From DATARH01 sp036264235 (GTDB lineage: Bacteria > Pseudomonadota > Alphaproteobacteria > ATCC43930 > CGMCC-115725), in NCBI GenBank assembly GCA_036264235.1, contig DATARH010000107.1:1-20197 (forward strand): DNA of 20,197 nucleotides, given 5' to 3'. The notes below the pieces were generated by a model. That model did no database searches. It saw only the letters and a list, made by a program, of their open reading frames with translations, and was not told the origin of the DNA. The stretch's first letter is position 1. Each line of letters opens with the position of its first letter. Of this stretch, positions 1 through 6,508 are shown one piece after another. The position numbers and the translations under genes are program-made.

Positions 1-557
1 ATCATCACCCGCTGCCGCATGCCGCCCGACAGCTGATGCGGATAGGCCGATAATCGCCGTTCCGGCTCCGGGATATGAACGCGACGGAGCATCGCCAGCG
101 CCTGGTCGGTCGCCTCCCGCCACGACACCCGGCGGTGCAACACGATCGCCTCGCCGATCTGCCGCCCGACGGTCAGCAGCGGGTTCAGCGACGTCATCGG
201 CTCCTGGAAGATCATTGAAATGTCGTTGCCGCGCAGCGCCTGCATTTGGCCTTCGCTCAGCGACAACAGGTCGATCCCATCGAAGCGGATGGCGCCGCCG
301 ACGATCTTCCCCGGCGGATCAGCGACGAGACGCAGCACCGACAAGGCAGTGACGCTCTTGCCGCAACCCGACTCGCCGACGACCCCGAGCGTCTCGCCCG
401 GCCGGATCTCGTAGGAGACGCCGTCAACGGCTCGCACCGCTCCGGCCGGCGTGAAGAAATGCGTCCGCAAATCCTCAATCTGCAATAAGGGCTCGGCCGC
501 GGCGGCCGAATGCTCGACCGGTCTCGCGAGGGGCTCCAGATCATTCAAGAGTGACAC
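1..557 (-). CDS. Dipeptide/oligopeptide-type ABC transporter ATP-binding protein (partial, C-terminus outside window)
   Basis: This is the ATPase subunit of a peptide-type ABC importer, acting on the inner face of the cytoplasmic membrane. The 185 residues in the window contain a Walker A motif GESGCGKS (residues about 61-68), a Q-loop in FQEPMTSLNP (Q about 118) and the ABC signature LSGGMRQRVM (about 176-185), which is written in the DppD/OppD style. The Walker B and the C-terminal oligopeptide-transporter tail lie beyond the left edge. I chose a GTG start at 557 because no in-frame ATG occurs nearby and an AGG lies just upstream; an ATG at 544 is in the wrong frame. The gene is divergent from the binding protein at 653, with 95 bases between them, so both probably serve one importer. 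The permease genes are not in view. The substrate cannot be read from the sequence. Confidence 0.93.
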   Translation of the reverse strand, partial: MSLLNDLEPLARPVEHSAAAAEPLLQIEDLRTHFFTPAGAVRAVDGVSYEIRPGETLGVVGESGCGKSVTALSVLRLVADPPGKIVGGAIRFDGIDLLSLSEGQMQALRGNDISMIFQEPMTSLNPLLTVGRQIGEAIVLHRRVSWREATDQALAMLRRVHIPEPERRLSAYPHQLSGGMRQRVM

Positions 558-638
558 CCACCTGTTCGATGCTATCTTCAACTGCAGCGTGACAAAGCCA
601 TCAGACCACGCCGCTATCGGTGCTGAAAAGGCCAAACG

Positions 639-648
639 GGGAGGAAGA
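639..648 (+). promoter_or_regulatory. Strong ribosome binding site of the family-5 binding protein
   Basis: A purine-rich GGGGAGGAAG block sits about 5-10 bases before the ATG at 653. It selects this start over the in-frame GTG at 620, which has no comparable site. Confidence 0.7.
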
Positions 649-652
649 CACC

Positions 653-2344
653 ATGAACGAAAAGCCGGCCGCGCCCGCCTGGACCCGCCGGGATTTCCTG
701 AAGACCGGCACCGCCGCGGCAGCAAGCGCATACGGCCTCTCATGGGGATGGGCCAATGCGGCCGAGATCCCGATGGAATTCGACGGCTCGAAATTTCAGC
801 TCGCCGCGCCCGAGCCGAACCCGAAGCGGGGCGGCACACTACGCTACGGCATTACGATGCGGCCGCCGCATTTCGACGTGCACCAATCGGGTACGATCAA
901 CAGCCTGGGCTCGCAAGGCTGCCAATTCGACAATCTGATCCGCCGCGACCCGCGCGACAGCGGCAAGACGATCATCCCCGACCTGGCGCATAGCTGGGAA
1001 ATCAGCAAGGACGGCAAGACCTACACCTTCCATCTCCGTCAAGGGGTGCAATTCCACGACGGGGCAGAGCTGACCTCGGACGACGTCAAGGCGACCTTCG
1101 ACCGGATCGCCAAGCCGCCGCAGGGCATCAGCATCCCGCGCAGCGTCTTGTTCCGCGCCGTGAGCGAGATCACGGCACCGGACAAATACACGGTGCAGTT
1201 CAAACTGGCGGAGCCGCGCCCGCCCAATTTTATCATGTCGGCGATCGCCAGCGGCTGGAATGTGATCGTCCGCAAGAAGACGCTGGAGGACAACAACTAC
1301 AATCTGCGCAAGGTCGAGATCTATCCCGGCACCGGTCCGTTCAAGAGCGTCAAGCGCGTCGAGAACGAAAGCTGGCTATTGGAGCGCAACCCGAATTACT
1401 GGAACAAGGGGCTGCCGTATCTCGACAATATCCAGTTTTTTCACGCGTTGCCGTTCTCGACCGAGCTCGGCTCGGCGGTGCTGTCCGGCCGCGTCGATTA
1501 TGTCCGAATCACCGATCCGGTAACCTGGCGCAAGGCCAAGGACACGCCGGGCATGTCGGTCGCCCGCTTCAACCAGAGCGTGATCCAGGGCACCTGGGTC
1601 AACAGCAAGAAAAAGCCATTCGACGATCCGCGGGTGCGGCGCGCGCTGCACCTCGCTTTCGACCGTCACACGCTGGTCGATGTGGTGAAGGATGTGACGC
1701 CGATGCGGGTCGGCGGGTTCATCTATCCGTTCTCCGAATTTGCCACCCCGAGCGAGGATTTGTTCAAGCGCGTCGGCTACCAGACCGACCAGACGGCGGC
1801 GGTCAAGGAGGCGAAGGCGCTGCTTGCGGCCGCGGGCCACAAGGACGGGATACAAGGGCTCGATTTCCTGGTTCGCGATGTGCCCAGCTTCAAATTATGG
1901 GCGCAGGCGATCCAGGCGATGCTGCAGGAGACGCTGAACATCCAGTGCAATCTGCGCACCGTTGTCGAATCGGTGTGGTTCGACGACACCGCGAACGGAC
2001 ATTTCGATCTGGCGATTGGCGCGATCGTCTCGACCCTGCTCGATCCGTCGGACTATTTCAACGCGTGGTACCGCACCGGCGGGCCGCAGAACTACTCCTT
2101 CTGGAACAACGAAAAGTTCAACGCTCTCGTCGACCAGATCGACCGCGAGGTCGACCCGAAGAAGCGCCTCGAACTGGTGCGGCAGACAGAGCCGATCATG
2201 GAAGAAGACCCGCCGGTCCTGCCGGTCGCCTGGGAGCAGATCAACGACGTCTGGTACAGCTACGTCAAAGGCCACAACCCGGCCGATTATTTCGGCATCT
2301 ACGATGTTGTGCGCTTCGACACCTTCTGGCTCGATAAAACATAG
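653..2344 (+). CDS. ABC transporter substrate-binding protein, family 5 (peptide type), Tat-exported
   Basis: This is a 563-residue periplasmic binding protein of the extracellular solute-binding family 5 (DppA/OppA type), which delivers peptides or similar solutes to an ABC importer. The N-terminus has a twin-arginine motif, TRRDFLK (residues 11-17), followed by a hydrophobic Ala-rich stretch and a likely cleavage site near ANA/AE (about residue 36), so export by the Tat pathway is expected. The mature part contains family-typical stretches such as LAHSWEISKDGKTYTFHLR and VRRALHLAFDR. A strong GGGGAGGAAG ribosome site stands before the ATG at 653; a GTG 33 bases upstream is in frame but less well supported. 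The gene is divergent from the ATPase gene. Tat-dependent export of family-5 binding proteins is recurrent in proteobacteria and may suit a cofactor or fast folding. The ligand is unknown. Confidence 0.93.
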   Translation: MNEKPAAPAWTRRDFLKTGTAAAASAYGLSWGWANAAEIPMEFDGSKFQLAAPEPNPKRGGTLRYGITMRPPHFDVHQSGTINSLGSQGCQFDNLIRRDPRDSGKTIIPDLAHSWEISKDGKTYTFHLRQGVQFHDGAELTSDDVKATFDRIAKPPQGISIPRSVLFRAVSEITAPDKYTVQFKLAEPRPPNFIMSAIASGWNVIVRKKTLEDNNYNLRKVEIYPGTGPFKSVKRVENESWLLERNPNYWNKGLPYLDNIQFFHALPFSTELGSAVLSGRVDYVRITDPVTWRKAKDTPGMSVARFNQSVIQGTWVNSKKKPFDDPRVRRALHLAFDRHTLVDVVKDVTPMRVGGFIYPFSEFATPSEDLFKRVGYQTDQTAAVKEAKALLAAAGHKDGIQGLDFLVRDVPSFKLWAQAIQAMLQETLNIQCNLRTVVESVWFDDTANGHFDLAIGAIVSTLLDPSDYFNAWYRTGGPQNYSFWNNEKFNALVDQIDREVDPKKRLELVRQTEPIMEEDPPVLPVAWEQINDVWYSYVKGHNPADYFGIYDVVRFDTFWLDKT

Positions 2345-2438
2345 ACCGCGCGTCTATCAGGAAGTCCACACGCCGCCGATCGGAGCGGTGGTCTCGGTCA
2401 CGCTCTTGGCGGACGCACCGATTGGTCGGAGCCGCCGA

Positions 2439-2828
2439 TCAAGCCGTGACCGCGGTACCGACAAAGGGTCCGCGCGAAACCATTCCTACCGCTTTGCCGT
2501 CCTCGACGATCGGCAAATGCCGGTACTGCGAGGCCTGCATCAAGCGCACCACCTCTTGAGCAGAATCCTGTGGTCCGACCGTGTCGGGATTGTCGGTCAT
2601 AACTTCGGCGAGCGTCGTCGATGCTGGGTCCCTGCCTTCGGCCAGAACCCGTCTGATCGCGTCGCGCTCGGTAAAAATGCCGACAAGCTCGGCGTCACCC
2701 TCGGTGACGAGCACGGCGCTGACGTTCCGGCTGCGCATGTGGCGCGCCGCCATCATCACCGTTGTGCTCATTGGCAGCATCACCGGGTCGAAATGGCGGA
2801 TAATCTCCACCGCGGCGTGTTCGATCAT
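2439..2828 (-). CDS. Stand-alone CBS-pair domain protein
   Basis: This 129-residue protein consists of little more than two CBS motifs, about residues 15-70 and 75-125. The first contains SAVLVTEGDAELVGIFTERD and the second RHLPIVEDGKAVGMVS, both typical CBS beta-alpha-beta cores. CBS pairs (Bateman modules) bind adenine nucleotides such as AMP, ATP or SAM and often sense energy state. No catalytic or transport domain is attached, so the partner is unknown. The ATG at 2828 has AGAGG six bases upstream; a GTG at 2834 is an alternative start adding two residues. A CtrA-type box (2883-2899) lies about 55 bases upstream in the orientation suited to this gene, so cell-cycle control is possible but inferred. 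Confidence 0.85.
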   Translation of the reverse strand: MIEHAAVEIIRHFDPVMLPMSTTVMMAARHMRSRNVSAVLVTEGDAELVGIFTERDAIRRVLAEGRDPASTTLAEVMTDNPDTVGPQDSAQEVVRLMQASQYRHLPIVEDGKAVGMVSRGPFVGTAVTA

Positions 2829-2882
2829 GCGCACCTCTGCCCGGTTTATCTGATGGTCCAGTCGCGATACAAAATCCTACAC

Positions 2883-2899
2883 GGTTAAATTGACGTTAA
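2883..2899 (-). promoter_or_regulatory. Perfect CtrA-type binding box
   Basis: Two TTAA half-sites at 2885-2888 and 2896-2899 are separated by exactly seven bases. On the minus strand this reads TTAAC-N6-TTAACC, which matches the alphaproteobacterial CtrA consensus. It lies about 55 bases upstream of the CBS gene start and just upstream of a hairpin-rich stretch on the plus strand. TTAA is rare in this GC-rich DNA, so exact spacing by chance is unlikely. Regulation by CtrA is inferred. Confidence 0.55.
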
Positions 2900-2907
2900 G
2901 AAGTCAG

Positions 2908-3020
2908 CAGCCGTGGGCGCAAAGCCCAGGGACGGCGACCCGGTCTTCCAGCCAACTCGGCAGCCACTCGTGCCTGTTTTGTCTAAAAAATCTTCGGCGG
3001 GCTCGCCGGGCAAGCTCCCG
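2908..3020 (+). ncRNA. Candidate structured RNA (unassigned)
   Basis: This non-coding stretch is dense in possible hairpins. GCCGT (2910-2914) pairs with ACGGC (2932-2936) around an inner GGGC/GCCC stem with loop GCAAA and a 3' bulge AGGG. Next come GCC-AACTC-GGC (about 2951-2961), GGCA/TGCC (about 2959-2974), CGGCG-GGCT-CGCCG (about 2995-3008) and CGGG/CCCG (about 3007-3020). The piece GCGCAAAGCC followed by GGGAC and later CAGCC recalls the second half of the GEMM-I (cyclic-di-GMP-I) riboswitch core, but the first conserved half, GGGCAAACC, is missing. It may be an untranslated leader or small RNA; the strand is not certain and no promoter or terminator with a clear U-run was found. Confidence 0.3.
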
Positions 3021-3134
3021 TGTAAATAGAACCCGTATCCGATTATTACCGTCCTAATGCAAAATCAGGCCGGCTGGCTAACAACCGCTGTTTCCCTCGC
3101 CAAGGCACGCGCTTACGGTGGTGGAGAATTTGCG

Positions 3135-3206
3135 ATGGCGGGACTGGTCTTTCTCTATACGACGATCGCGTTTGGCTCGGCCCTGATCTACTTCGCCTAT
3201 CACTGA
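3135..3206 (+). CDS. Putative 23-residue single-span membrane microprotein
   Basis: The ATG at 3135 opens a 23-codon frame ending in TGA, preceded by GGTGGAGAA about 6-14 bases upstream, a reasonable ribosome site. The peptide runs MAGLVFLYTTIAFG and ends LIYFAYH, so almost the whole chain is one hydrophobic helix with Tyr/His at the end. Such peptides act as small accessory subunits of membrane complexes (for example KdpF or CydX types), but I do not recognise a family here. It follows the candidate structured RNA and no larger partner gene is adjacent. It could be a chance frame; the combination of ribosome site and uniform hydrophobicity is the only support. Confidence 0.4.
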   Translation: MAGLVFLYTTIAFGSALIYFAYH

Positions 3207-3515
3207 GAACCCCCCGGCAGAGCCACTACCGGCTCGTACATCCTGATACTCGCCGGCGCCGCCCGGCACGTCGTCGGCACTAGGCCGTAGGATCACAGGC
3301 GCCGTGCTCGTTTCAGACAGTTGCAGGCGAATGCCAGAAAAATTTATCGCATTTGTGATGAGCTTCACAGACGGCCCGTCCGATCGAGCATAGGTTGAAT
3401 CTCAGATCGGCGGGATGCTCCAAAGTCGGCGAAAAGCAAGAACATTCGAAGAATCCGGTGCGAGCCGTCCCGCCGCAGATTGGCAGTCTGCAAACGCGAG
3501 GGAGTGGGCGGGACC
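3207..3515. other. Gene-poor intergenic stretch with CRP-type site
   Basis: I see no convincing coding sequence in these 309 bases. A weak five-pair hairpin GAGCC/GGCTC (3220-3235) follows the microprotein, without a T-run. The notable element is the CRP-type palindrome at 3354-3369, listed separately. Confidence 0.5.
3354..3369. promoter_or_regulatory. CRP/FNR-family binding palindrome TGTGA-N6-TCACA
   Basis: TGTGA (3354-3358) and TCACA (3365-3369) are separated by six bases and form a perfect match to the CRP half-site arrangement. It lies about 147-162 bases before the membrane protein gene at 3516. Direct binding by a CRP-like, cAMP-responsive regulator is inferred from the motif alone. 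Confidence 0.5.
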
Positions 3516-3776
3516 ATGACAACCAACGATCTCATCGGCTGTATTGCGGCAACCCTCGTGCTCGCGACCTTCTGCACCAAGCGGATGGTGCAACTTCGCG
3601 CGATCGCCATGGTCAGCAACATCGCCTTCGTCGCTTACGGGTATCGCGCGGGCCTGTTTCCCATTCTGTTTTTGCACATGACCATGCTGCCGATGAATGC
3701 GCTGCGGCTTCGCCAGGAATTGACGGATTCGTCCCGAGCCATGCTCAGTCGTGTGGCATGGCGGCCTTGGGCGTGA
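3516..3776 (+). CDS. Small three-helix inner membrane protein (YgjV-like)
   Basis: This is an 86-residue membrane protein. Three hydrophobic stretches (about residues 4-18, 25-43 and 45-60) carry the sequence pattern DLIG, ATFCTKRMVQLR, NIAFVAYGYRAGLFPI and LHMTMLPMNALRL. This pattern recalls small bacterial membrane proteins of the YgjV type, and the membrane part of some proteins that also carry a cyclic-nucleotide-binding domain, but no such domain is present here. The start at 3516 follows a GGGAGTGGGCGGGA purine run; an earlier in-frame start at 3480 lacks one. A perfect CRP-type site lies 147 bases upstream. The family assignment comes from memory of the pattern and is tentative; the function is unknown. 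Confidence 0.7.
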   Translation: MTTNDLIGCIAATLVLATFCTKRMVQLRAIAMVSNIAFVAYGYRAGLFPILFLHMTMLPMNALRLRQELTDSSRAMLSRVAWRPWA

Positions 3777-3808
3777 CGGAACGCCCAATTTACGGAACCG
3801 CGGAACTA

Positions 3809-4036
3809 ATGATGAGACAGATGCGAATGATCAAAATTCGTAATGGTCCGCTGCCTGAAATCCGTGAGCGAGTTGTTTCCCACCCGGATGCAGGAGTGGC
3901 TGCGCAAATGGTTGTGTCACAAATCGCTGAAATGACCACGCAGGCGCTGCAGTGGTGGTACCGGCGACAGCAGCGGCGACGTGAATTGAAGCTGCTTTGC
4001 GACCGGGAATTTGCCGAATATCGCCGCCGCCAGTGA
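3809..4036 (+). CDS. Small Arg-rich DUF1127-like protein
   Basis: This frame encodes 75 residues with an acidic/neutral first half and a strongly basic C-terminal block, LQWWYRRQQRRRELKLLCD, followed by REFAEYRRRQ. An aromatic W-W-Y start, an Arg-rich helix and then a Leu/Asp segment are the layout of DUF1127 (YjiS-type) mini-proteins. Those are common in alphaproteobacteria, and some members are linked to phosphate or RNA metabolism. Several ATG codons lie close together (3809, 3821, 3827) and no ribosome site clearly decides between them. The reading frame stays open far upstream, but that part overlaps the membrane protein gene and looks non-coding. Function is unknown. Confidence 0.5.
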   Translation: MMRQMRMIKIRNGPLPEIRERVVSHPDAGVAAQMVVSQIAEMTTQALQWWYRRQQRRRELKLLCDREFAEYRRRQ

Positions 4037-4297
4037 ACCCTGCGCTGCGAGTAGGCCACGTCCCGTGGCGAGCGAAGTTACAGTCCAATCTTTGCAGCGG
4101 CACAGCGTCGGTGACGATAACGATCTTCAGCCGTCCGGCATCGGTCATTCGTTAAAAGGGGCCAACCCGAACAGCCATGATCGGGCGCGTGTTCTCACGC
4201 AATCGCGGTCTTGAATCGGGTCCCCGGCATGGACCAAAATCAAAAGAGGCTCGGCCGCGTCATACTGCTGCCGCCGAGCGCCATCGGGAGGAGAGCC

Positions 4298-5164
4298 ATG
4301 CGCAGGGTCGGACCGCACAGCTTTACCGAAATCTACTTCGCCGGATGCAATCCGAGCTTTGTCGAGACGAGCGACGGCTACGTGATGATCGACTCGCCGC
4401 AGCAGCCGATCGACGCCGTGCGGTGGCGCGAGCGGATGGAGGAAGAGGCGCCGATCCGCTACCTGATCAATACCGAGCCGCATGGCGACCACATTTCGGG
4501 CAACGCCTATTTCCCGAAGGTCCCCGTGGTCGGCCAGATCAAATTGCAGAAATGCTTTGACCAATATCTCAATGCATTCGGCAGCCTCGACGACAAGCGC
4601 GAGCGCTACAAGCAGACCGACCCCGACAGCGTCTTTCTGGTCGGTCATCCCGATTACCCGGCGTCGCACGGCCCGACGGTGACCTTCAATGACGGGCTGA
4701 CCCTGAATGTCGGCGACCATACCTTCCAGATCATCCACCATCCCGGCCATACCGCGCCGCAGACCTCGGTTTACGTGCCGCAGGAGGGCGTGGTCTTTAC
4801 CGGCGACAACGTCTTTCACAAATGCCGCTCCTGGCTGCAGGAATGCGACCCGTGGGAATGGCTGGCGGCGCTCAAGGGGATCGAGGCGCTCGACGCGGAG
4901 ACGATCGTCCCCGGTCACGGCGAACCCTGCGGCAAGGCCTATCTGAACGAGCAGGCGCAGATCGTTGAGAACTGGGTCGGCTTTATCGAGCGCCAGGTCG
5001 AGCGCGGCCGCAACCCGGACGAGATCCTCGGCGACGGCGTGCCGGTCACGCAGCAGGACCCATACCCGATCGGCCAGCGGCTGTTCATCCATGACGAGCG
5101 GCTGACCGGCCTTATTGTGCGGAACCTCCATGCCCGGATTCTGGCACAGAAACAGGCTAACTGA
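4298..5164 (+). CDS. MBL-fold metallo-hydrolase with altered metal motif
   Basis: This is a 288-residue metallo-beta-lactamase-fold hydrolase, probably cytoplasmic, since no signal peptide is seen. The usual H-x-H-x-D-H metal motif appears as E60-P-H62-G-D64-H65, so the first His is replaced by Glu. The other ligands are present: H151 in HHPGHTAPQ, D170 in FTGDNVF and H207 in IVPGHGEP. Known members hydrolyse thioesters, lactones, phosphodiesters or sulfur compounds; the substrate here is unknown. The start at 4298 has a strong GGGAGGAGA site just upstream; an in-frame ATG at 4211 would add 29 residues without family resemblance. It stands alone: about 260 bases separate it from the gene before, and its downstream neighbour has its own ribosome site. 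Confidence 0.88.
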   Translation: MRRVGPHSFTEIYFAGCNPSFVETSDGYVMIDSPQQPIDAVRWRERMEEEAPIRYLINTEPHGDHISGNAYFPKVPVVGQIKLQKCFDQYLNAFGSLDDKRERYKQTDPDSVFLVGHPDYPASHGPTVTFNDGLTLNVGDHTFQIIHHPGHTAPQTSVYVPQEGVVFTGDNVFHKCRSWLQECDPWEWLAALKGIEALDAETIVPGHGEPCGKAYLNEQAQIVENWVGFIERQVERGRNPDEILGDGVPVTQQDPYPIGQRLFIHDERLTGLIVRNLHARILAQKQAN

Positions 5165-5344
5165 GGCAGGCCAACCGTGAAGTAGTCAGCGTGGTCGCGT
5201 AGTCATCTTGTGGTTTGGCTATTGTAATCACTTTGTGAACGGGCGGAATTATCACGGCAAAAATCCTGTTTCCTTGAGTAGCGCAACTTCCGGGTGCCGA
5301 TTTCTGGCAGCGTTCCCGGGCTTATTCAGCGGAGGACAGGCAAA

Positions 5345-5677
5345 ATGGCCTTGATCAGAACCGGTCGGACTGTGGCCGCAGCGGCGGCAATATTGGCGGC
5401 GACGGCCTATGCCGTGGCGCCAACACCGGCGGAGGCGCGCATCAGCACCGGCGCGGCGGTCGGCATCGGCCTCGGCGCGTTCGCGCTCGGCAGCGCTCTC
5501 GGGGCGGGTGCGTATTATGGCAGCCCGTACGGGTACGGCTATGGCTATGGCTACCCGGGCTACGGGTATGGCTACCCGGCTTATGGCTATGCCCCGGCCT
5601 ACACGGCGCCGGCGTATGGGTATTACGGGTCGTCGTATTACGGCGGGCCGGCGTACGATCCGTATTGGGGCTACTAA
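5345..5677 (+). CDS. Secreted Gly/Tyr-repeat protein
   Basis: This is a 110-residue exported protein. An N-terminal basic and Ala-rich signal peptide ends near AEA/R (about residue 31-32). A Gly/Ala-rich hydrophobic segment follows (about 36-58), and the C-terminal half is a low-complexity tract of GY, GYP and AYG repeats (about 59-110) ending DPYWGY. Similar short Gly-Tyr proteins are frequent in alphaproteobacterial genomes and are presumed to be periplasmic or surface proteins, with no firm role. The start at 5345 is set by GGAGG at 5331-5335; an in-frame ATG at 5294 would place extra sequence before the signal peptide. A strong terminator follows 35 bases after the stop. Confidence 0.82.
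   Translation: MALIRTGRTVAAAAAILAATAYAVAPTPAEARISTGAAVGIGLGAFALGSALGAGAYYGSPYGYGYGYGYPGYGYGYPAYGYAPAYTAPAYGYYGSSYYGGPAYDPYWGY
5528..5640 (+). repeat. In-gene GGCTAY-type tandem repeat tract
   Basis: The DNA alternates GGCTATGGCTATGGCTACCC units and variants, encoding the Gly-Tyr-(Pro) tract of the secreted protein. The near-identical units could allow copy-number change by slippage. Confidence 0.7.
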
Positions 5678-5711
5678 TCCCGAGACGCCAATCGGCGTCA
5701 GAGATGGTCGG

Positions 5712-5740
5712 AACCGGGCGGCGCAAGCCGCCCGGTTTTT
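5712..5740 (+). terminator. Strong rho-independent terminator
   Basis: A nine-pair stem CCGGGCGGC / GCCGCCCGG with a GCAA tetraloop is followed at once by TTTTT. It ends the Gly/Tyr protein transcript and lies just beyond the stop of the convergent HD-domain gene. The opposite strand has only a short T-run, so it acts mainly on the plus strand. Confidence 0.9.
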
Positions 5741-5746
5741 CTGTGG

Positions 5747-6508
5747 CTAGAGATATTTCGCGGGGCGGATCATCGCCCGCCACATATGCGCGACCGGGCT
5801 GTTGTCGTAGCCCAACCCTTCTTCCGGCTGGCGGAAGTTGCGGCCGATCACGTCGGTGAATTCCTCCAGTTCGACCCGCACGTTCGGGTCGAAGGAATAG
5901 ATGTCGTGGACCGTGATCATCCGGCCCGACATGTACCATTTGTGGTCGCGAATCCGCTTGTAGTCTTCTTCGATATACCGGTCCGGCCGGTAATCCTCGC
6001 CGAACGCGTTGATGTAGGATTGCGGATACTCGTAGCCGACCGATTCGTCCGGGTAGAACCGCAGCACCTGATGCGCGCGGATCGCCCAGGTCACCTCCTC
6101 GTCGACATAGGGCTCGACCAGCTGGGCGCCCCAATAGCCATGATCGCCGCGGATGAAGCCCAAGGTCGAGATGTCGTGTAAAAGGCACGCCAGGACCATC
6201 TTCTCGGGCACCCCGGCCTTCACCGCATGCCGGGCGCTTTGCAGCACATGCGCCGCCGGGCCAAAGCGGTATTTGAAGAAATCGACCAGCGTCGGTTTTT
6301 CCGGCATTGCCGGGAGCCGCGGGTCGTCGCCCATCAGCACGCGCGCCCGTGGGTTCTGCGCCAGGATCGCGCCGGCGTTCGGCGCCGGCGAGAGGTCGCC
6401 CTCGGCGAGCGTATAGAGACGCGACTTGATCAGGATGTAATCGAGCTCATCGCTCATCTTCTGTTCGAGCGCGTCGGCGCGCTGCGATAGCGTCAGCGTG
6501 TCGTTCAT
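5747..6508 (-). CDS. HD-domain protein, possible HD-type di-iron oxygenase
   Basis: This is a 253-residue cytoplasmic protein of the HD-domain superfamily. Metal-ligand candidates occur in the order H87, H111-D112 (in LLHDIS), H123 (DHGYWGAQ), H146 (RAHQVLRF) and an Asp at 202 or 207 (VHDIYSFD). The order H...HD...H...H...D, with 24 residues between the first His and the HD pair, is shared by HD phosphohydrolases and by the mixed-valent di-iron oxygenases of the MIOX/PhnZ group. Tyr- and Trp-rich segments near the C-terminus do not resemble nucleotide phosphohydrolases. The start at 6508 follows a strong GGGAGGGAC site; the frame upstream is open but unlikely to be coding. It stands alone on the minus strand, and substrate and reaction class remain open. 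Confidence 0.8.
   Translation of the reverse strand: MNDTLTLSQRADALEQKMSDELDYILIKSRLYTLAEGDLSPAPNAGAILAQNPRARVLMGDDPRLPAMPEKPTLVDFFKYRFGPAAHVLQSARHAVKAGVPEKMVLACLLHDISTLGFIRGDHGYWGAQLVEPYVDEEVTWAIRAHQVLRFYPDESVGYEYPQSYINAFGEDYRPDRYIEEDYKRIRDHKWYMSGRMITVHDIYSFDPNVRVELEEFTDVIGRNFRQPEEGLGYDNSPVAHMWRAMIRPAKYL

Noticed and set aside
3078..3368. A 96-codon minus-strand frame in the gene-poor zone
   Set aside because: GTG start, no ribosome site, no recognisable composition, and it runs over the microprotein and the CRP-type palindrome.
3395..3808. Upstream extension of the DUF1127-like frame
   Set aside because: It overlaps the membrane protein gene in another frame and has the composition of a shadow.
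4145..5131. A 328-codon minus-strand frame opposite the MBL-fold gene
   Set aside because: The plus-strand gene has metal motifs and a strong ribosome site; the antisense frame has none.
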